A stretch of DNA of 64,000 bases. Origin: Pseudotabrizicola sp051200875 (GTDB taxonomy: Bacteria; Pseudomonadota; Alphaproteobacteria; Rhodobacterales; Rhodobacteraceae). Made by a program: the position numbers and the translations under genes. The DNA lies in contig NZ_CP195191.1 of assembly GCF_051200875.1 (NCBI RefSeq), positions 3,658,001 to 3,722,000 on the forward strand. The letters run 5' to 3'. Below are positions 1 through 8,383 of the stretch, piece by piece. The first letter of the stretch is position 1. Each line of letters opens with the position of its first letter. The notes under the pieces are model-generated. The model was not told the DNA's origin and ran no database searches. It saw only the letters and a program-made list of their open reading frames with translations.

Positions 1-28
1 CGACAAAGAATACGGCGTCGAAGAATAA
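1..28 (+). CDS. C-terminal end of a DUF4212 symporter subunit (partial)
   Basis: Only the last eight codons and the stop (TAA at 26-28) lie in the window; they read DKEYGVEE. DUF4212 proteins are short two-helix membrane proteins encoded immediately upstream of this type of sodium:solute symporter and treated as its small subunit, and an acidic tail of this kind fits. The stop is 13 bases before the symporter ATG, so the two are almost certainly co-transcribed. The identification rests on context and a few residues only. Confidence 0.55.
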
Positions 29-41
29 GGAACAGGGACAG

Positions 42-1997
42 ATGGATCAGTTTACCCTTAACCTGATCGTGGTTGGCATCACCTTTGCCATCTACATCGG
101 GATCGCGGTCTGGGCCCGTGCCGGCTCCACCGCAGAATTCTATGCCGCTGGTCAGGGTGTGAACCCGATCATGAACGGTATGGCAACCGGCGCTGACTGG
201 ATGTCGGCGGCTTCGTTCATCTCGATGGCGGGTATCATCGCTCTGGCTCCGGCCGGCGGTTACCAGCAGTCGGCCTTCCTCATGGGCTGGACCGGCGGTT
301 ATGTGCTTTTGGCGCTGCTGCTTGCCCCGTACCTGCGGAAGTTCGGCAAGTTCACCGTGCCTGAATTCATCGGCGACCGTTTCTATTCGGGCGGCGCACG
401 TCTTCTGGCCGTTATCTGCCTTATCATCATCTCGGTGACCTACGTTATCGGCCAGATGCGCGGCGTTGGTGTGACCTTCTCGCGCTTCCTCGAAGTGTCG
501 ACAGACACCGGCCTCTACATCGGTGCTGCAATCGTGTTCGCCTACGCCGTTCTTGGCGGTATGAAGGGCATCACCTACACGCAGGTTGCTCAGTACATCG
601 TTCTGATCATCGCCTATACCGTTCCGGCGCTGTTCATCTCGCTGAACCTGACCGGCAACATCCTGCCGCAGCTTGGCCTGATCGGCGGCTACGCTCCTTC
701 GGGTGGTGATCTTACGATGCTGGCCAAGCTGGACAGCCTTGTAACCGAACTGGGCTTCACCGCCTATACGGCTGACACCACGAACATGTTCAACATGATC
801 CTGTTCACCATGTCGCTGATGATCGGTACTGCCGGTCTGCCGCACGTGATCATCCGCTTCTTCACCGTTCCGAAGGTCGCCGATGCGCGTTCTTCGGCCG
901 GTTGGGCGCTGGTGTTCATCGCGCTGCTCTACACTGTCGCTCCGGCAGTTGGCGCTATGGCTCGTCTGAACCTGACCACAACCTTCTGGCCCGGTGGTGT
1001 GACCGGTGCTGCGACTTCGGCTCCGGCCCTGTCGATCGCTGACATCGACTCGAAGCCCGAACTGTCGTGGATCAACACCTGGAAGGCCACCGGTCTTCTG
1101 GCCTATGAAGACAAGAACGGCGACGGCCTGATCCAGTACTTCCGTGAACCGGGTCCGGTTACGGAGGCCAACAAGGCTTTGGCTGATGCCAACAAGGCTT
1201 TGGCTGAAGCTGCGGCGGATGCCGATAAGACCGCGCTGCAGGCTGCTGTCACCGATGCGACCGCAGCTCGTGACAAGGCCCTGTCGGAAGCCAAACTTGG
1301 CGACAAGACGCTGGCCGAACTCGGCTTCGTCGGTAACGAACTGACCAAGGTCGACAACGACATCATGGTTCTCGCGAACCCTGAAATCGCTGCTCTGCCG
1401 GGTTGGGTTATCGCTCTCGTGGCTGCCGGTGGTCTGGCTGCTGCTCTGTCGACCGCTGCTGGCCTTCTGCTGGCAATCTCGTCGGCCGTGTCGCACGACC
1501 TGATCAAGGGTTCGATCAATCCGAACATCTCGGAAAAAGGCGAACTGCTGGCTGCTCGTGTGTCGATGGGTGTTGCTATCGCCATCGCAACCTACTTGGG
1601 TCTGAACCCGCCCGGCTTCGCCGCGCAGGTTGTGGCTTTGGCCTTCGGTCTGGCTGCTGCGACGATCTTCCCGGCTTTGATGATGGGCATCTTCTCGAAG
1701 CGCATCAACAAAGAAGGCGCGATCCTCGGCATGCTCGCTGGTCTGGTCTTCACTGCTGTGTACATCTTCCTCTACCTCGGCTGGTTCTTCATCCCGGGTA
1801 CGAACGTGTACGCTAACGTTCCGGCCAACTACTTCTTCGGTATCTCGCCGCTGTCGATCGGCACCATCGGTGCTCTGGTCAACTTCGGTGTCGCCTATGT
1901 GGTCTCGATGGCCACCAAGGCTCCGCCGCAGGATGTTGTCGAACTGGTGGAATCGATCCGCGTGCCGAAAGGTGCCGGTGCCGCTCAGGCGCACTAA
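42..1997 (+). CDS. Sodium:solute symporter, VC_2705-like (acetate/organic acid type)
   Basis: A 651-residue multi-spanning inner-membrane protein of the SSS family, probably importing a small organic acid (acetate-like) with Na+. The N-terminal half shows typical SSS signatures, including MATGADWMSAASFISMAG near residues 47-64 and LPHVIIRFFTVP around 266-277. Between helices there is a long hydrophilic insert (about residues 350-435). It starts with an EF-hand-like loop DKNGDGLIQYF (residues 357-367) and continues with an Ala/Lys/Asp-rich probable coiled coil carrying a 7-residue duplication. ActP of E. coli is shorter and lacks such an insert. The gene follows a DUF4212 small subunit and precedes a cNMP/CBS/DUF294 protein, the usual company of this symporter subfamily. 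The substrate is inferred from family only. Confidence 0.85.
   Translation: MDQFTLNLIVVGITFAIYIGIAVWARAGSTAEFYAAGQGVNPIMNGMATGADWMSAASFISMAGIIALAPAGGYQQSAFLMGWTGGYVLLALLLAPYLRKFGKFTVPEFIGDRFYSGGARLLAVICLIIISVTYVIGQMRGVGVTFSRFLEVSTDTGLYIGAAIVFAYAVLGGMKGITYTQVAQYIVLIIAYTVPALFISLNLTGNILPQLGLIGGYAPSGGDLTMLAKLDSLVTELGFTAYTADTTNMFNMILFTMSLMIGTAGLPHVIIRFFTVPKVADARSSAGWALVFIALLYTVAPAVGAMARLNLTTTFWPGGVTGAATSAPALSIADIDSKPELSWINTWKATGLLAYEDKNGDGLIQYFREPGPVTEANKALADANKALAEAAADADKTALQAAVTDATAARDKALSEAKLGDKTLAELGFVGNELTKVDNDIMVLANPEIAALPGWVIALVAAGGLAAALSTAAGLLLAISSAVSHDLIKGSINPNISEKGELLAARVSMGVAIAIATYLGLNPPGFAAQVVALAFGLAAATIFPALMMGIFSKRINKEGAILGMLAGLVFTAVYIFLYLGWFFIPGTNVYANVPANYFFGISPLSIGTIGALVNFGVAYVVSMATKAPPQDVVELVESIRVPKGAGAAQAH
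1110..1206 (+). repeat. EF-hand-like loop and 21-bp tandem duplication inside the symporter gene
   Basis: Codons 357-368 encode a DxNxDG calcium-loop-like motif. Shortly after, a 21-bp unit beginning GCCAACAAGGCTTTGGCTGA is present twice in tandem (starts 1167 and 1188), giving ANKALAD followed by ANKALAE. The in-frame heptad duplication lies in a stretch predicted to form a coiled coil. Confidence 0.7.
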
Positions 1998-2005
1998 GCG
2001 AACAA

Positions 2006-2035
2006 ACGCGTCCCCGGAGCGATCCGGGGGCGCGT
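2006..2035 (+). terminator. GC-rich intergenic hairpin after the symporter gene
   Basis: Arms 2006-2018 and 2023-2035 pair over 13 positions with one G-T pair and a 4-nt loop, 8 bases after the symporter stop. The trailing sequence is C-rich, not a U run, so it may be a processing or mRNA-stabilising hairpin between symporter and DUF294 cistrons instead of a full terminator. Confidence 0.55.
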
Positions 2036-2060
2036 CCCCTTCTGTTTGCGGACCGAGGCC

Positions 2061-3887
2061 ATGAATACTTCGATTTCGACTGTCATTGCCTTTCTGGAAA
2101 GCGTTCATCCCTACGATACCCTGCCGCAGGACGAGTTGGCGCGCGTCGCCAATTCCTTCAGCCGCAGAGAGTTCAATGCCGGAGAAGAGGTTTACCATGC
2201 CGGTGAGCCGCTGAACGGGCTTTATCTGATCAAGCGCGGGACCGTCGAAGTTACCGAGCCGTCGGGGCAGGTGATTTCGCTTCTTGGTCCCCGGAACAGT
2301 TTTGGTGAACGCGGACTAGCCCGTGACGGTCTGGCTGTGACCAGTGCAAGGGTGACCGAAGACGCTGTGCTACTGCTGTTGCCGGTGCCTGAATTTCGCA
2401 GGTTGATTGCGAATTTCCCTGCGTTCGAAAGGTTTTTCAGCCGGGGACGCGGTGGCGAAAACCGAGGAAATGATCTGACGACGCAAAAGGTGGGCGATCT
2501 GATGGCGTCGCGCAAACCGATTGCGGTTTCGGTATCCGATAGCGTGAAAGTGGCGGCCCAGAAGATGCGGGATGCCAAGGTCTCTTCGCTTGGTGTGATT
2601 GACGGGGACCGCTTCGTCGGAATCGTTACAACGCGCGATATGGCGAACAAGGTTGTCGCAGGTGGATTGGACATTTCCGTTCCGGTGTCCGAGATCATGA
2701 CTGCGGACCCCGTGACGCTTACCCCAAATTCGCTGGGATCCGACATCCTGCATATCATGCTTGAACGCCGCATTGGCCATTTGCCAGTGGTCGAAGATGG
2801 GCGCCTTGTGGGGATGGTCACGCAGACGGACCTGACCCGCTTTCAGGCCGTCAGTTCTGCGCAACTCGTGCGCGATGCGGCTACGGCTGAGTCAATCGAA
2901 GAAATGGCCGCTGTCACCGCCCGCATTCCAAAGCTGCTGGTTCAGTTGGTTGGCGGGCATAACGCGCATGAAGTGGTGACGCGACTGATCACGGACATTG
3001 CCGATACGGTGACGCGCAGGCTGCTTTCAATGGCCGAGGCTAGCCTTGGTGCCCCGCCGGTTCCTTATCTTTGGCTTGCCTGTGGCTCACAGGGGCGGCA
3101 AGAGCAGACAGGTGTCAGTGACCAGGACAACTGCATCATGATTGATGATGCAGTGACCGAAGCTGACATGCCCTATTACGCTGCCTTGGCGAAATTCGTC
3201 TCGGACGGGCTGCACGCCTGTGGTTACGTCTACTGCCCCGGCGATATGATGGCGACAAACCCGCAATGGTGCCAACCCGTGCGCATTTGGCGGCAGTATT
3301 TTCGGGGCTGGATTGCCAAGCCTGACCCAATGGCCCAAATGTTGGCCAGCGTGATGTTTGATTTGCGTCCTATCGGCGGTCAGGCAAGCTTGTTCCGCGA
3401 TCTTCAGGCCGAAACGCTGGACCTTGCCGCAAAGAATTCGATCTTTGTGGCCCATATGGTTTCAAACAGCCTGAAGCATACGCCGCCTTTGGGATTGCTT
3501 CGCGGCTTTGCGACGATCCGCTCTGGAGAGCACAAGAACCATATCGACATGAAGCACAACGGCGTTGTGCCGGTCGTTGATCTGGGGCGCGTCTATGCAC
3601 TTGTAGGTGAGTTGGAGCCAGCAAACACGCGCGCGCGGCTTGAGGCGGCAGAACATGCGGGTATCATTAGCGCCTCTGGGGCTCGCGATCTGATCGAAGC
3701 CTATGATCTGATCGCTGAGACCCGTTTGGAAAATCAGGCGCGTCTGGTCAGATCCGGGCGTAAGCCCGATAACTTTCTCGCGCCCTCGGATCTTTCGGAT
3801 TTCGAGCGCAGCCACTTGCGCGACGCCTTTGTCGTTGTGCGGACAATGCAATCCGCTGTGGGTCAAGCCCGCGGCGCAAGAACATAA
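2061..3887 (+). CDS. Cyclic nucleotide-binding / CBS / DUF294 nucleotidyltransferase-like protein
   Basis: A 608-residue cytoplasmic signalling protein. Domains in order: a cNMP-binding (cap family) beta-roll at about 15-130 (ends GERGLARDGLAVTSAR), two CBS domains at about 145-200 and 210-262, a DUF294 putative nucleotidyltransferase at about 300-430 with ACGSQGRQEQTGVSDQDN at 340-357, and a DUF294 C-terminal region. Proteins of this architecture accompany sodium/acetate-type symporters and are thought to sense nucleotides; the ligand and target of this one are unknown. The ATG at 2061 is preferred over an in-frame TTG at 2046 because of the near-upstream GAGG and normal alignment of the N-terminus. 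It sits in the rightward operon. Confidence 0.85.
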   Translation: MNTSISTVIAFLESVHPYDTLPQDELARVANSFSRREFNAGEEVYHAGEPLNGLYLIKRGTVEVTEPSGQVISLLGPRNSFGERGLARDGLAVTSARVTEDAVLLLLPVPEFRRLIANFPAFERFFSRGRGGENRGNDLTTQKVGDLMASRKPIAVSVSDSVKVAAQKMRDAKVSSLGVIDGDRFVGIVTTRDMANKVVAGGLDISVPVSEIMTADPVTLTPNSLGSDILHIMLERRIGHLPVVEDGRLVGMVTQTDLTRFQAVSSAQLVRDAATAESIEEMAAVTARIPKLLVQLVGGHNAHEVVTRLITDIADTVTRRLLSMAEASLGAPPVPYLWLACGSQGRQEQTGVSDQDNCIMIDDAVTEADMPYYAALAKFVSDGLHACGYVYCPGDMMATNPQWCQPVRIWRQYFRGWIAKPDPMAQMLASVMFDLRPIGGQASLFRDLQAETLDLAAKNSIFVAHMVSNSLKHTPPLGLLRGFATIRSGEHKNHIDMKHNGVVPVVDLGRVYALVGELEPANTRARLEAAEHAGIISASGARDLIEAYDLIAETRLENQARLVRSGRKPDNFLAPSDLSDFERSHLRDAFVVVRTMQSAVGQARGART

Positions 3888-3901
3888 TGACCGGAGCTTG
3901 A

Positions 3902-4423
3902 ATGGCCCTTGAACTCATCGCCGCTATCGTCGCCTCGTTTGTGTTGGGTGGCCTTGCGCTTATCTTGCGCAAACTCTCGGGGAATCGTCTGCCGAAATGG
4001 TTTGTCTCTGCCGCTGCGGGTGTTGGTCTGATCGGCTTTACCATCTGGTCGGAATATGACTGGTTTGCCCGTGTCAGCGACGAACTTCCAGAGGGCGTTG
4101 AGGTCGTTTGGCATCCAACCGAGGCCATGCCTCTGCGTCCATGGACCTATTTGGCGCCGATCACGACCCGCTTTGTCGCTATGGATGTTCGCAGCGTTGC
4201 CGCGCATCCGAACAATCCGGATCTGAGGATGGCGAAACTGTTCAACTTTGCGCGATGGACACCGGTTCGTGACGGTCTGGTTGTGGTGGATTGCATGGCC
4301 AAGCGCCACGTCCTTGTGACCGAAGGCGTCGAAATTACCGCAGAAGGCGCCCTTAAAGGCGGCGAGTGGACACAGGGTTTTGTGAGTGACGAGTTTGAGA
4401 CGGCGGCCTGCAAGGCCAGCTAG
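3902..4423 (+). CDS. Conserved hypothetical membrane protein
   Basis: A 173-residue protein with two N-terminal hydrophobic segments (about 5-22 and 33-50) followed by a soluble domain of about 120 residues containing YLAPITTRFVAMDVRSV. I do not recognise a functional family. It starts 14 bases after the DUF294 stop and ends 11 bases before the receiver gene, so it belongs to the same transcription unit. If the helices are oriented in the common way, the C-terminal domain would be periplasmic, and it could be a sensory partner of the operon; this is a guess from position. Confidence 0.75.
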   Translation: MALELIAAIVASFVLGGLALILRKLSGNRLPKWFVSAAAGVGLIGFTIWSEYDWFARVSDELPEGVEVVWHPTEAMPLRPWTYLAPITTRFVAMDVRSVAAHPNNPDLRMAKLFNFARWTPVRDGLVVVDCMAKRHVLVTEGVEITAEGALKGGEWTQGFVSDEFETAACKAS

Positions 4424-4434
4424 GGGAGGATGAG

Positions 4435-4821
4435 ATGAACGCGGACGTGGGAAAACGTCACAGGGTTCTTGTGGTCGAAGATGAAGACAACATCGCCATA
4501 GCTCTGGACTACCTGATGACACGCGAGGGCTATGAGCACGACCGCATTGCCAATGGTGCAGAAGCCTTGGGGCGCATTCGTGACACGCATCCAGATTTGG
4601 TGCTGCTGGATGTCATGCTGCCCGAAGTTTCTGGTTATGAGATTTGCCAAGGGGTGCGTCTTGACCCGAATTTGTCTGACGTGAAGATCCTGATGATGAC
4701 GGCGCGGGGATCCGCGATTGAACGTCGAAAGGGACTTGCCCTTGGGGCAGACGGGTTCATTTCGAAGCCCTTTGAACTTCAAGAGTTGCGATTGGAGGTG
4801 CGCCGCCTTCTGGGGGCGTGA
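4435..4821 (+). CDS. Stand-alone response regulator receiver (CheY-like)
   Basis: A 128-residue single receiver domain with no output domain. The acidic pair is at E16/D17, the phosphoacceptor Asp is D59 (LVLLDVMLP), the switch Thr is T89 (LMMTA) and the conserved Lys is K111 (FISKPF). It is directly followed, 25 bases later, by the membrane sensor-like/exonuclease gene. No intact histidine kinase gene is present in the operon, so the phosphodonor is unknown. The receiver presumably acts through protein-protein contact, perhaps with the downstream product. Confidence 0.88.
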   Translation: MNADVGKRHRVLVVEDEDNIAIALDYLMTREGYEHDRIANGAEALGRIRDTHPDLVLLDVMLPEVSGYEICQGVRLDPNLSDVKILMMTARGSAIERRKGLALGADGFISKPFELQELRLEVRRLLGA

Positions 4822-4846
4822 CCGGAACGAAAAGGGGAGGCCAGCA

Positions 4847-6931
4847 ATGCTGACCCGGCTTTCACTTCGTCTGAGAATATTCTTGTTTTTTGCCGCCTTG
4901 GCCGCAGGGGCGATGGTGGCTTTGGCTGTCGGTTTGACGCTCGGTTACCGACGCCTTGGCGATCCGGAAATTTTATCGGCCTTCATCCAGGGCGGGACAG
5001 TTGCCGCGTTCGTCACGCTGGGGCTGATCACCTGGGTCTGGTACCTTTTTGACACGAATGTCGCTAAACCCATTGATATCTTGGCTGGTGCCTTGCGGGC
5101 GCGTGCCCATGCCGACGTGACGGGCGAAATGGATGCTGCGATTGCCCGATACCTTGGCGATCTCGCGCCAGCGGCAACAGCGACGGCGCAGTCTCTGGCT
5201 GAAACGCGCAATGCACTTGCAGAGGCTGTCGCCCGTGAGACGACACGGCTGAACGATGAAAAGGCGCGACTTGAGGCGCTTTTGTCCGATGTGCCAGTAG
5301 GTGTCTTGCTCTGTTCGGGGGACCATGCGCTTGCCTTTTATAACGGGCAGGCGGTTGATTTGATTGGCGTTGGCAACACTGCGCCGGGCCTTGACCGGCG
5401 CCTGTTCGATTATCTGAGGGAAGGCCCTATTCGGCTGGCGCATGATCGCCTGATCGCAACTGGTGACCCCGATGCCGCATCAGATCTGCTGGTGTCTACG
5501 GTCAGCGGTGCCCGGATTATGTCTGCCCGTATGCGTCTCATGGTGGGGGAGGGCGGATCGGTGCCGGGTTACGTCCTGACGCTGCGCGATGTGACGGCCG
5601 ACATGGCGTCTCACGCAAGGCGAGAGGCGCTCTTGGCCGAAGTTTTTGACCGCGTCCGTCGCCCTGCGGCGAACCTCTCGACGCTGATTGAAGTCATCCC
5701 CGAAGGTGCGGCTGCGCCGGGGCGTCTGGACCATGCGCTGCGGGAAGAGGTGGGGCATTTGGCCCAAGCTGTCACGGAGCTATCGAAACGACATGATGAC
5801 GGCCGCGACGACGGCTGGCCACTGTCCATGACGCGTGACTCTGATCTTCTGGAAGGTCTGCGCGCGCGGATGGAGGCTGACGGCCTGACCGTAGAGACGC
5901 AGAGCGCTGATCTTTTGCTTCGGTGCAACGGTTTTGAGATCATCGCCCTACTGGCTGGGTTGGCCGAAGAAATGGGCAAGGCCGGTCTGGCCAAGGCTTT
6001 CCATCTGGTTGTGCAAGAGGATGGCACCGGAGGCTTGATCAGCATGATCTGGAATGGTCCCTCTTTGCCCATGGGCAGGCTGTCGGAATGGCTCGACGCA
6101 CCCTTAGAGCCGGGTCTGGCGGACGTATTGCGGCGGTCGGTGCTGATGATGCATTCAACCGAAATCTGGCCGGAAACAATGCCGGATGGGCTGCGCAGGC
6201 TATCCCTTCCCATTCCGCAAGCACGCCGGGTCGTTCGGCGTCCCGCACCCATTTCACGGGCGGTCGTCTACGACTTTGACCTGCTGTCGAAGGCGCGAAA
6301 CGCCAAGGTGCAGGATGCACGACTTGAAGATTTGACCTACGTTGTATTCGACACCGAAACCACCGGTCTGTTGCCAGCCCAAGGGGACGAAATCGTTCAG
6401 ATCGCGGCTGTGCGAATCGTCAACGGACGACGCGTGGATGGCGAGGTATTCGATACCTTGGTCAATCCGCGCAGACCCATCCCCCTGTCTTCAACCGAAG
6501 TTCATGGGATTACGGATGCGATGGTGCAAGAGGCCCCCTTTGTAGAAGAGGTCGTGGCCCGTTTTCACAAGTTCGCGGAAGGCGCGGTGTTGATCGCCCA
6601 TAACGCCCCATTCGACATGGAGTTTTTGCGACGGCAGGAAGCGCAACTTGGGCTTAGGTTCGATCATCCGGTTTTGGATACTGTGCTGCTGTCAGCAGTG
6701 GTCTACGGTCAGCATGAGGTGCATTCCCTGGACGCGCTGACGCATCGCCTTGGGATCACCATTCCCGAAGAGGCACGTCACACAGCGATCGGCGACACCG
6801 TCGCAACGGCAGATGCATTCCTGAAACTGGTTCCCATGTTGGCTGGGCGCGGTTTCGGAAGCTTTGGAGAAGTCGTCACCGAAGTGCGCCGTCATGGCCG
6901 TCTTTTGAAAGACCTGAACCAACAGGCGTGA
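4847..6931 (+). CDS. Membrane-anchored PAS / degenerate sensor-kinase body fused to a DEDDh 3'-5' exonuclease
   Basis: A 694-residue protein starting at ATG 4847 behind AAAGGGGAGG; longer in-frame starts overlap the receiver gene and are unlikely. Two membrane helices lie at about 10-32 and 48-68, then a charged helical linker to about 150 and a PAS-like domain (about 150-255). A region follows that looks like a decayed DHp helix (VFDRVRRPAANLSTLIEVI, about 266-284, no phosphoacceptor His) and a decayed ATPase-like domain without N/G boxes (about 360-470). The C-terminus (about 495-680) is a complete DnaQ/epsilon-like exonuclease: D502 and E504 in FDTETTG, HNAPFDMEF with D590, and H645 with D650 in HTAIGD, the DEDDh set. 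It is the last gene of the operon, before a hairpin terminator. It is often simply labelled 3'-5' exonuclease. Confidence 0.85.
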   Translation: MLTRLSLRLRIFLFFAALAAGAMVALAVGLTLGYRRLGDPEILSAFIQGGTVAAFVTLGLITWVWYLFDTNVAKPIDILAGALRARAHADVTGEMDAAIARYLGDLAPAATATAQSLAETRNALAEAVARETTRLNDEKARLEALLSDVPVGVLLCSGDHALAFYNGQAVDLIGVGNTAPGLDRRLFDYLREGPIRLAHDRLIATGDPDAASDLLVSTVSGARIMSARMRLMVGEGGSVPGYVLTLRDVTADMASHARREALLAEVFDRVRRPAANLSTLIEVIPEGAAAPGRLDHALREEVGHLAQAVTELSKRHDDGRDDGWPLSMTRDSDLLEGLRARMEADGLTVETQSADLLLRCNGFEIIALLAGLAEEMGKAGLAKAFHLVVQEDGTGGLISMIWNGPSLPMGRLSEWLDAPLEPGLADVLRRSVLMMHSTEIWPETMPDGLRRLSLPIPQARRVVRRPAPISRAVVYDFDLLSKARNAKVQDARLEDLTYVVFDTETTGLLPAQGDEIVQIAAVRIVNGRRVDGEVFDTLVNPRRPIPLSSTEVHGITDAMVQEAPFVEEVVARFHKFAEGAVLIAHNAPFDMEFLRRQEAQLGLRFDHPVLDTVLLSAVVYGQHEVHSLDALTHRLGITIPEEARHTAIGDTVATADAFLKLVPMLAGRGFGSFGEVVTEVRRHGRLLKDLNQQA

Positions 6932-6962
6932 GCTGCAAACCCTAATCCACTGTTTGAAAAGA

Positions 6963-6990
6963 CAAAGGCCGCCCGGTGGGCGGCCTTTTG
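6963..6990 (+). terminator. Rho-independent terminator, probably bidirectional
   Basis: The stem GGCCGCC/GGCGGCC with flanking A and T runs lies between the exonuclease stop (6931) and the 3' end of tRNA-Ala on the other strand, so it can end both converging transcripts. Confidence 0.8.
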
Positions 6991-6996
6991 TTAATT

Positions 6997-7072
<76 letters not shown>

Positions 7073-7175
7073 ACCGGGATATCGTCACGTTTCCGTTTCG
7101 ATGCGCGGTGTTTAGGCGAGGCAGCGGGGGGGTGCAAGAGGGAATTTGCACCTTTTTCGCACCCTCGCCAAATTC

Positions 7176-7511
7176 TCAGCTTTCTTCTTCGTCGCCTGCA
7201 ACGTCGGCCAGATCATCCAGCGAGACGTTGTCGTCCGTGTCATCTTCCAGCAGATCATCGTCGAGATCGGAATCGTCCGATGCCGTCTCGAGCAGATCAT
7301 CATCTGCATCCAAATCGTCCACGATCACATCATCATCGTCTTTGTTCGGCGTCGAGCGGCTGATCACCGAAGCGGCAAGCTTGCGGCGGGCAGATTCGAT
7401 ATCGACCACTTCCCCGGTGTAGGGGCTGATGATCGGCGTGCGGTTCAGGTCGTAGAAACGCTTCCCGGTCGTCGGGCAAACGCGCTTCGTACCCCATTCT
7501 TCCTTGGGCAT
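7176..7511 (-). CDS. FYDLN-acid family protein (TIGR02300)
   Basis: A 111-residue protein. The N-terminal 45 residues contain the conserved KRVCPTTGKRFYDLN and ISPYTGE motifs, and the C-terminal 60 are almost entirely Asp/Glu/Leu/Val (DDDDVIVDDLDADDD), giving an extremely acidic tail. This family is restricted mainly to alphaproteobacteria and has no known function; the CxxTG start recalls a vestigial zinc ribbon. The ATG at 7511 is chosen, with AGGGA upstream; a longer upstream reading has no conserved sequence. It is divergent from the metalloprotease gene. Confidence 0.9.
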   Translation of the reverse strand: MPKEEWGTKRVCPTTGKRFYDLNRTPIISPYTGEVVDIESARRKLAASVISRSTPNKDDDDVIVDDLDADDDLLETASDDSDLDDDLLEDDTDDNVSLDDLADVAGDEEES

Positions 7512-7646
7512 AGTGTTTCCCTTAAGGCTGTGGATTTCCAGAGTCGGGGTCGCTTGCCACAGTGCGGCCCTGCTGTCAAAGGCTTTTCGACCCATTGCGG
7601 TCAATGTGCATGTGGCTATTCTGCATTGGCAGTTCAAGAGCCGTAA

Positions 7647-8351
7647 ATGCCCGTTCTTTTAGGTCAACCTCCTGTCGAAATCACCCTGCGCCGTTCGGCG
7701 CGCACTCGCCGTTTTTCGCTGCGAATCTCGCGGCTTGACGGACGTGTAACGCTGTCCATGCCGCTGCGTGCACGGGAATCCGAGGCGCTGCGCTTTGCTT
7801 CCGAGCAGGAAGGATGGATTCGCAAGCAACTGGCAGCCATGCCAAGTCGGGAAATGGTTTCCTTTGGATCGCAGATTCCGATCGAAGGCCGTCTTTGCCG
7901 TCTGGAACCGGGAACCGGCCGCTCTGTCCGATTTGAAGGCGATTCGCTTCTGTTGCCAGGCCATGCAGATCAGGCCGGGGTTCGGGCGGGGGCCTTTCTG
8001 AAAGTGTTTGCCCGCAATCGTCTTGCCGCTGCCTGCGATCGCTATTCTGCGATTTTGGGCTTGCCTTATACACGGCTGACCTTGCGCGACACTCGGTCTC
8101 GCTGGGGCTCTTGCGCCCATGACGGTGCGTTGATGTTTTCGTGGCGCCTGATCATGGCTCCGCCGCGGGTGCTTGACTATGTGGCCGCGCATGAAGTGGC
8201 CCATTTGGCCGAGATGAACCATTCCCCCGCGTTTTGGTCGGTTGTTGAACGCCTTTATCCACATTGGAAGCCTCAGCGGGCTTGGTTGCATGACCAGGGC
8301 CAGGCCTTGCACGGGTATCATTTCGGGCCTGTGACATCGTCTGAGGATTGA
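7647..8351 (+). CDS. SprT/YgjP-like zinc metalloprotease (M48-type, DUF45)
   Basis: A 234-residue soluble protein whose C-terminal half carries the zinc site HEVAH (H182, E183, H186) in VAAHEVAHLAEMNHSPAFW. The preceding LRDTRSRWGSC motif is typical of the YgjP/DUF45 family. These are putative peptidases whose substrates are not established. The GntR gene follows at once. Confidence 0.88.
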   Translation: MPVLLGQPPVEITLRRSARTRRFSLRISRLDGRVTLSMPLRARESEALRFASEQEGWIRKQLAAMPSREMVSFGSQIPIEGRLCRLEPGTGRSVRFEGDSLLLPGHADQAGVRAGAFLKVFARNRLAAACDRYSAILGLPYTRLTLRDTRSRWGSCAHDGALMFSWRLIMAPPRVLDYVAAHEVAHLAEMNHSPAFWSVVERLYPHWKPQRAWLHDQGQALHGYHFGPVTSSED

Positions 8352-8383
8352 CCGCAGACGATTTTGAGTGCTTCGCTACCGCT

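Noticed and set aside
8348..8383. TTG start for the GntR gene giving 12 extra residues
   Set aside because: It overlaps the preceding stop and lacks a ribosome site; ATG 8384 gives the normal N-terminus.
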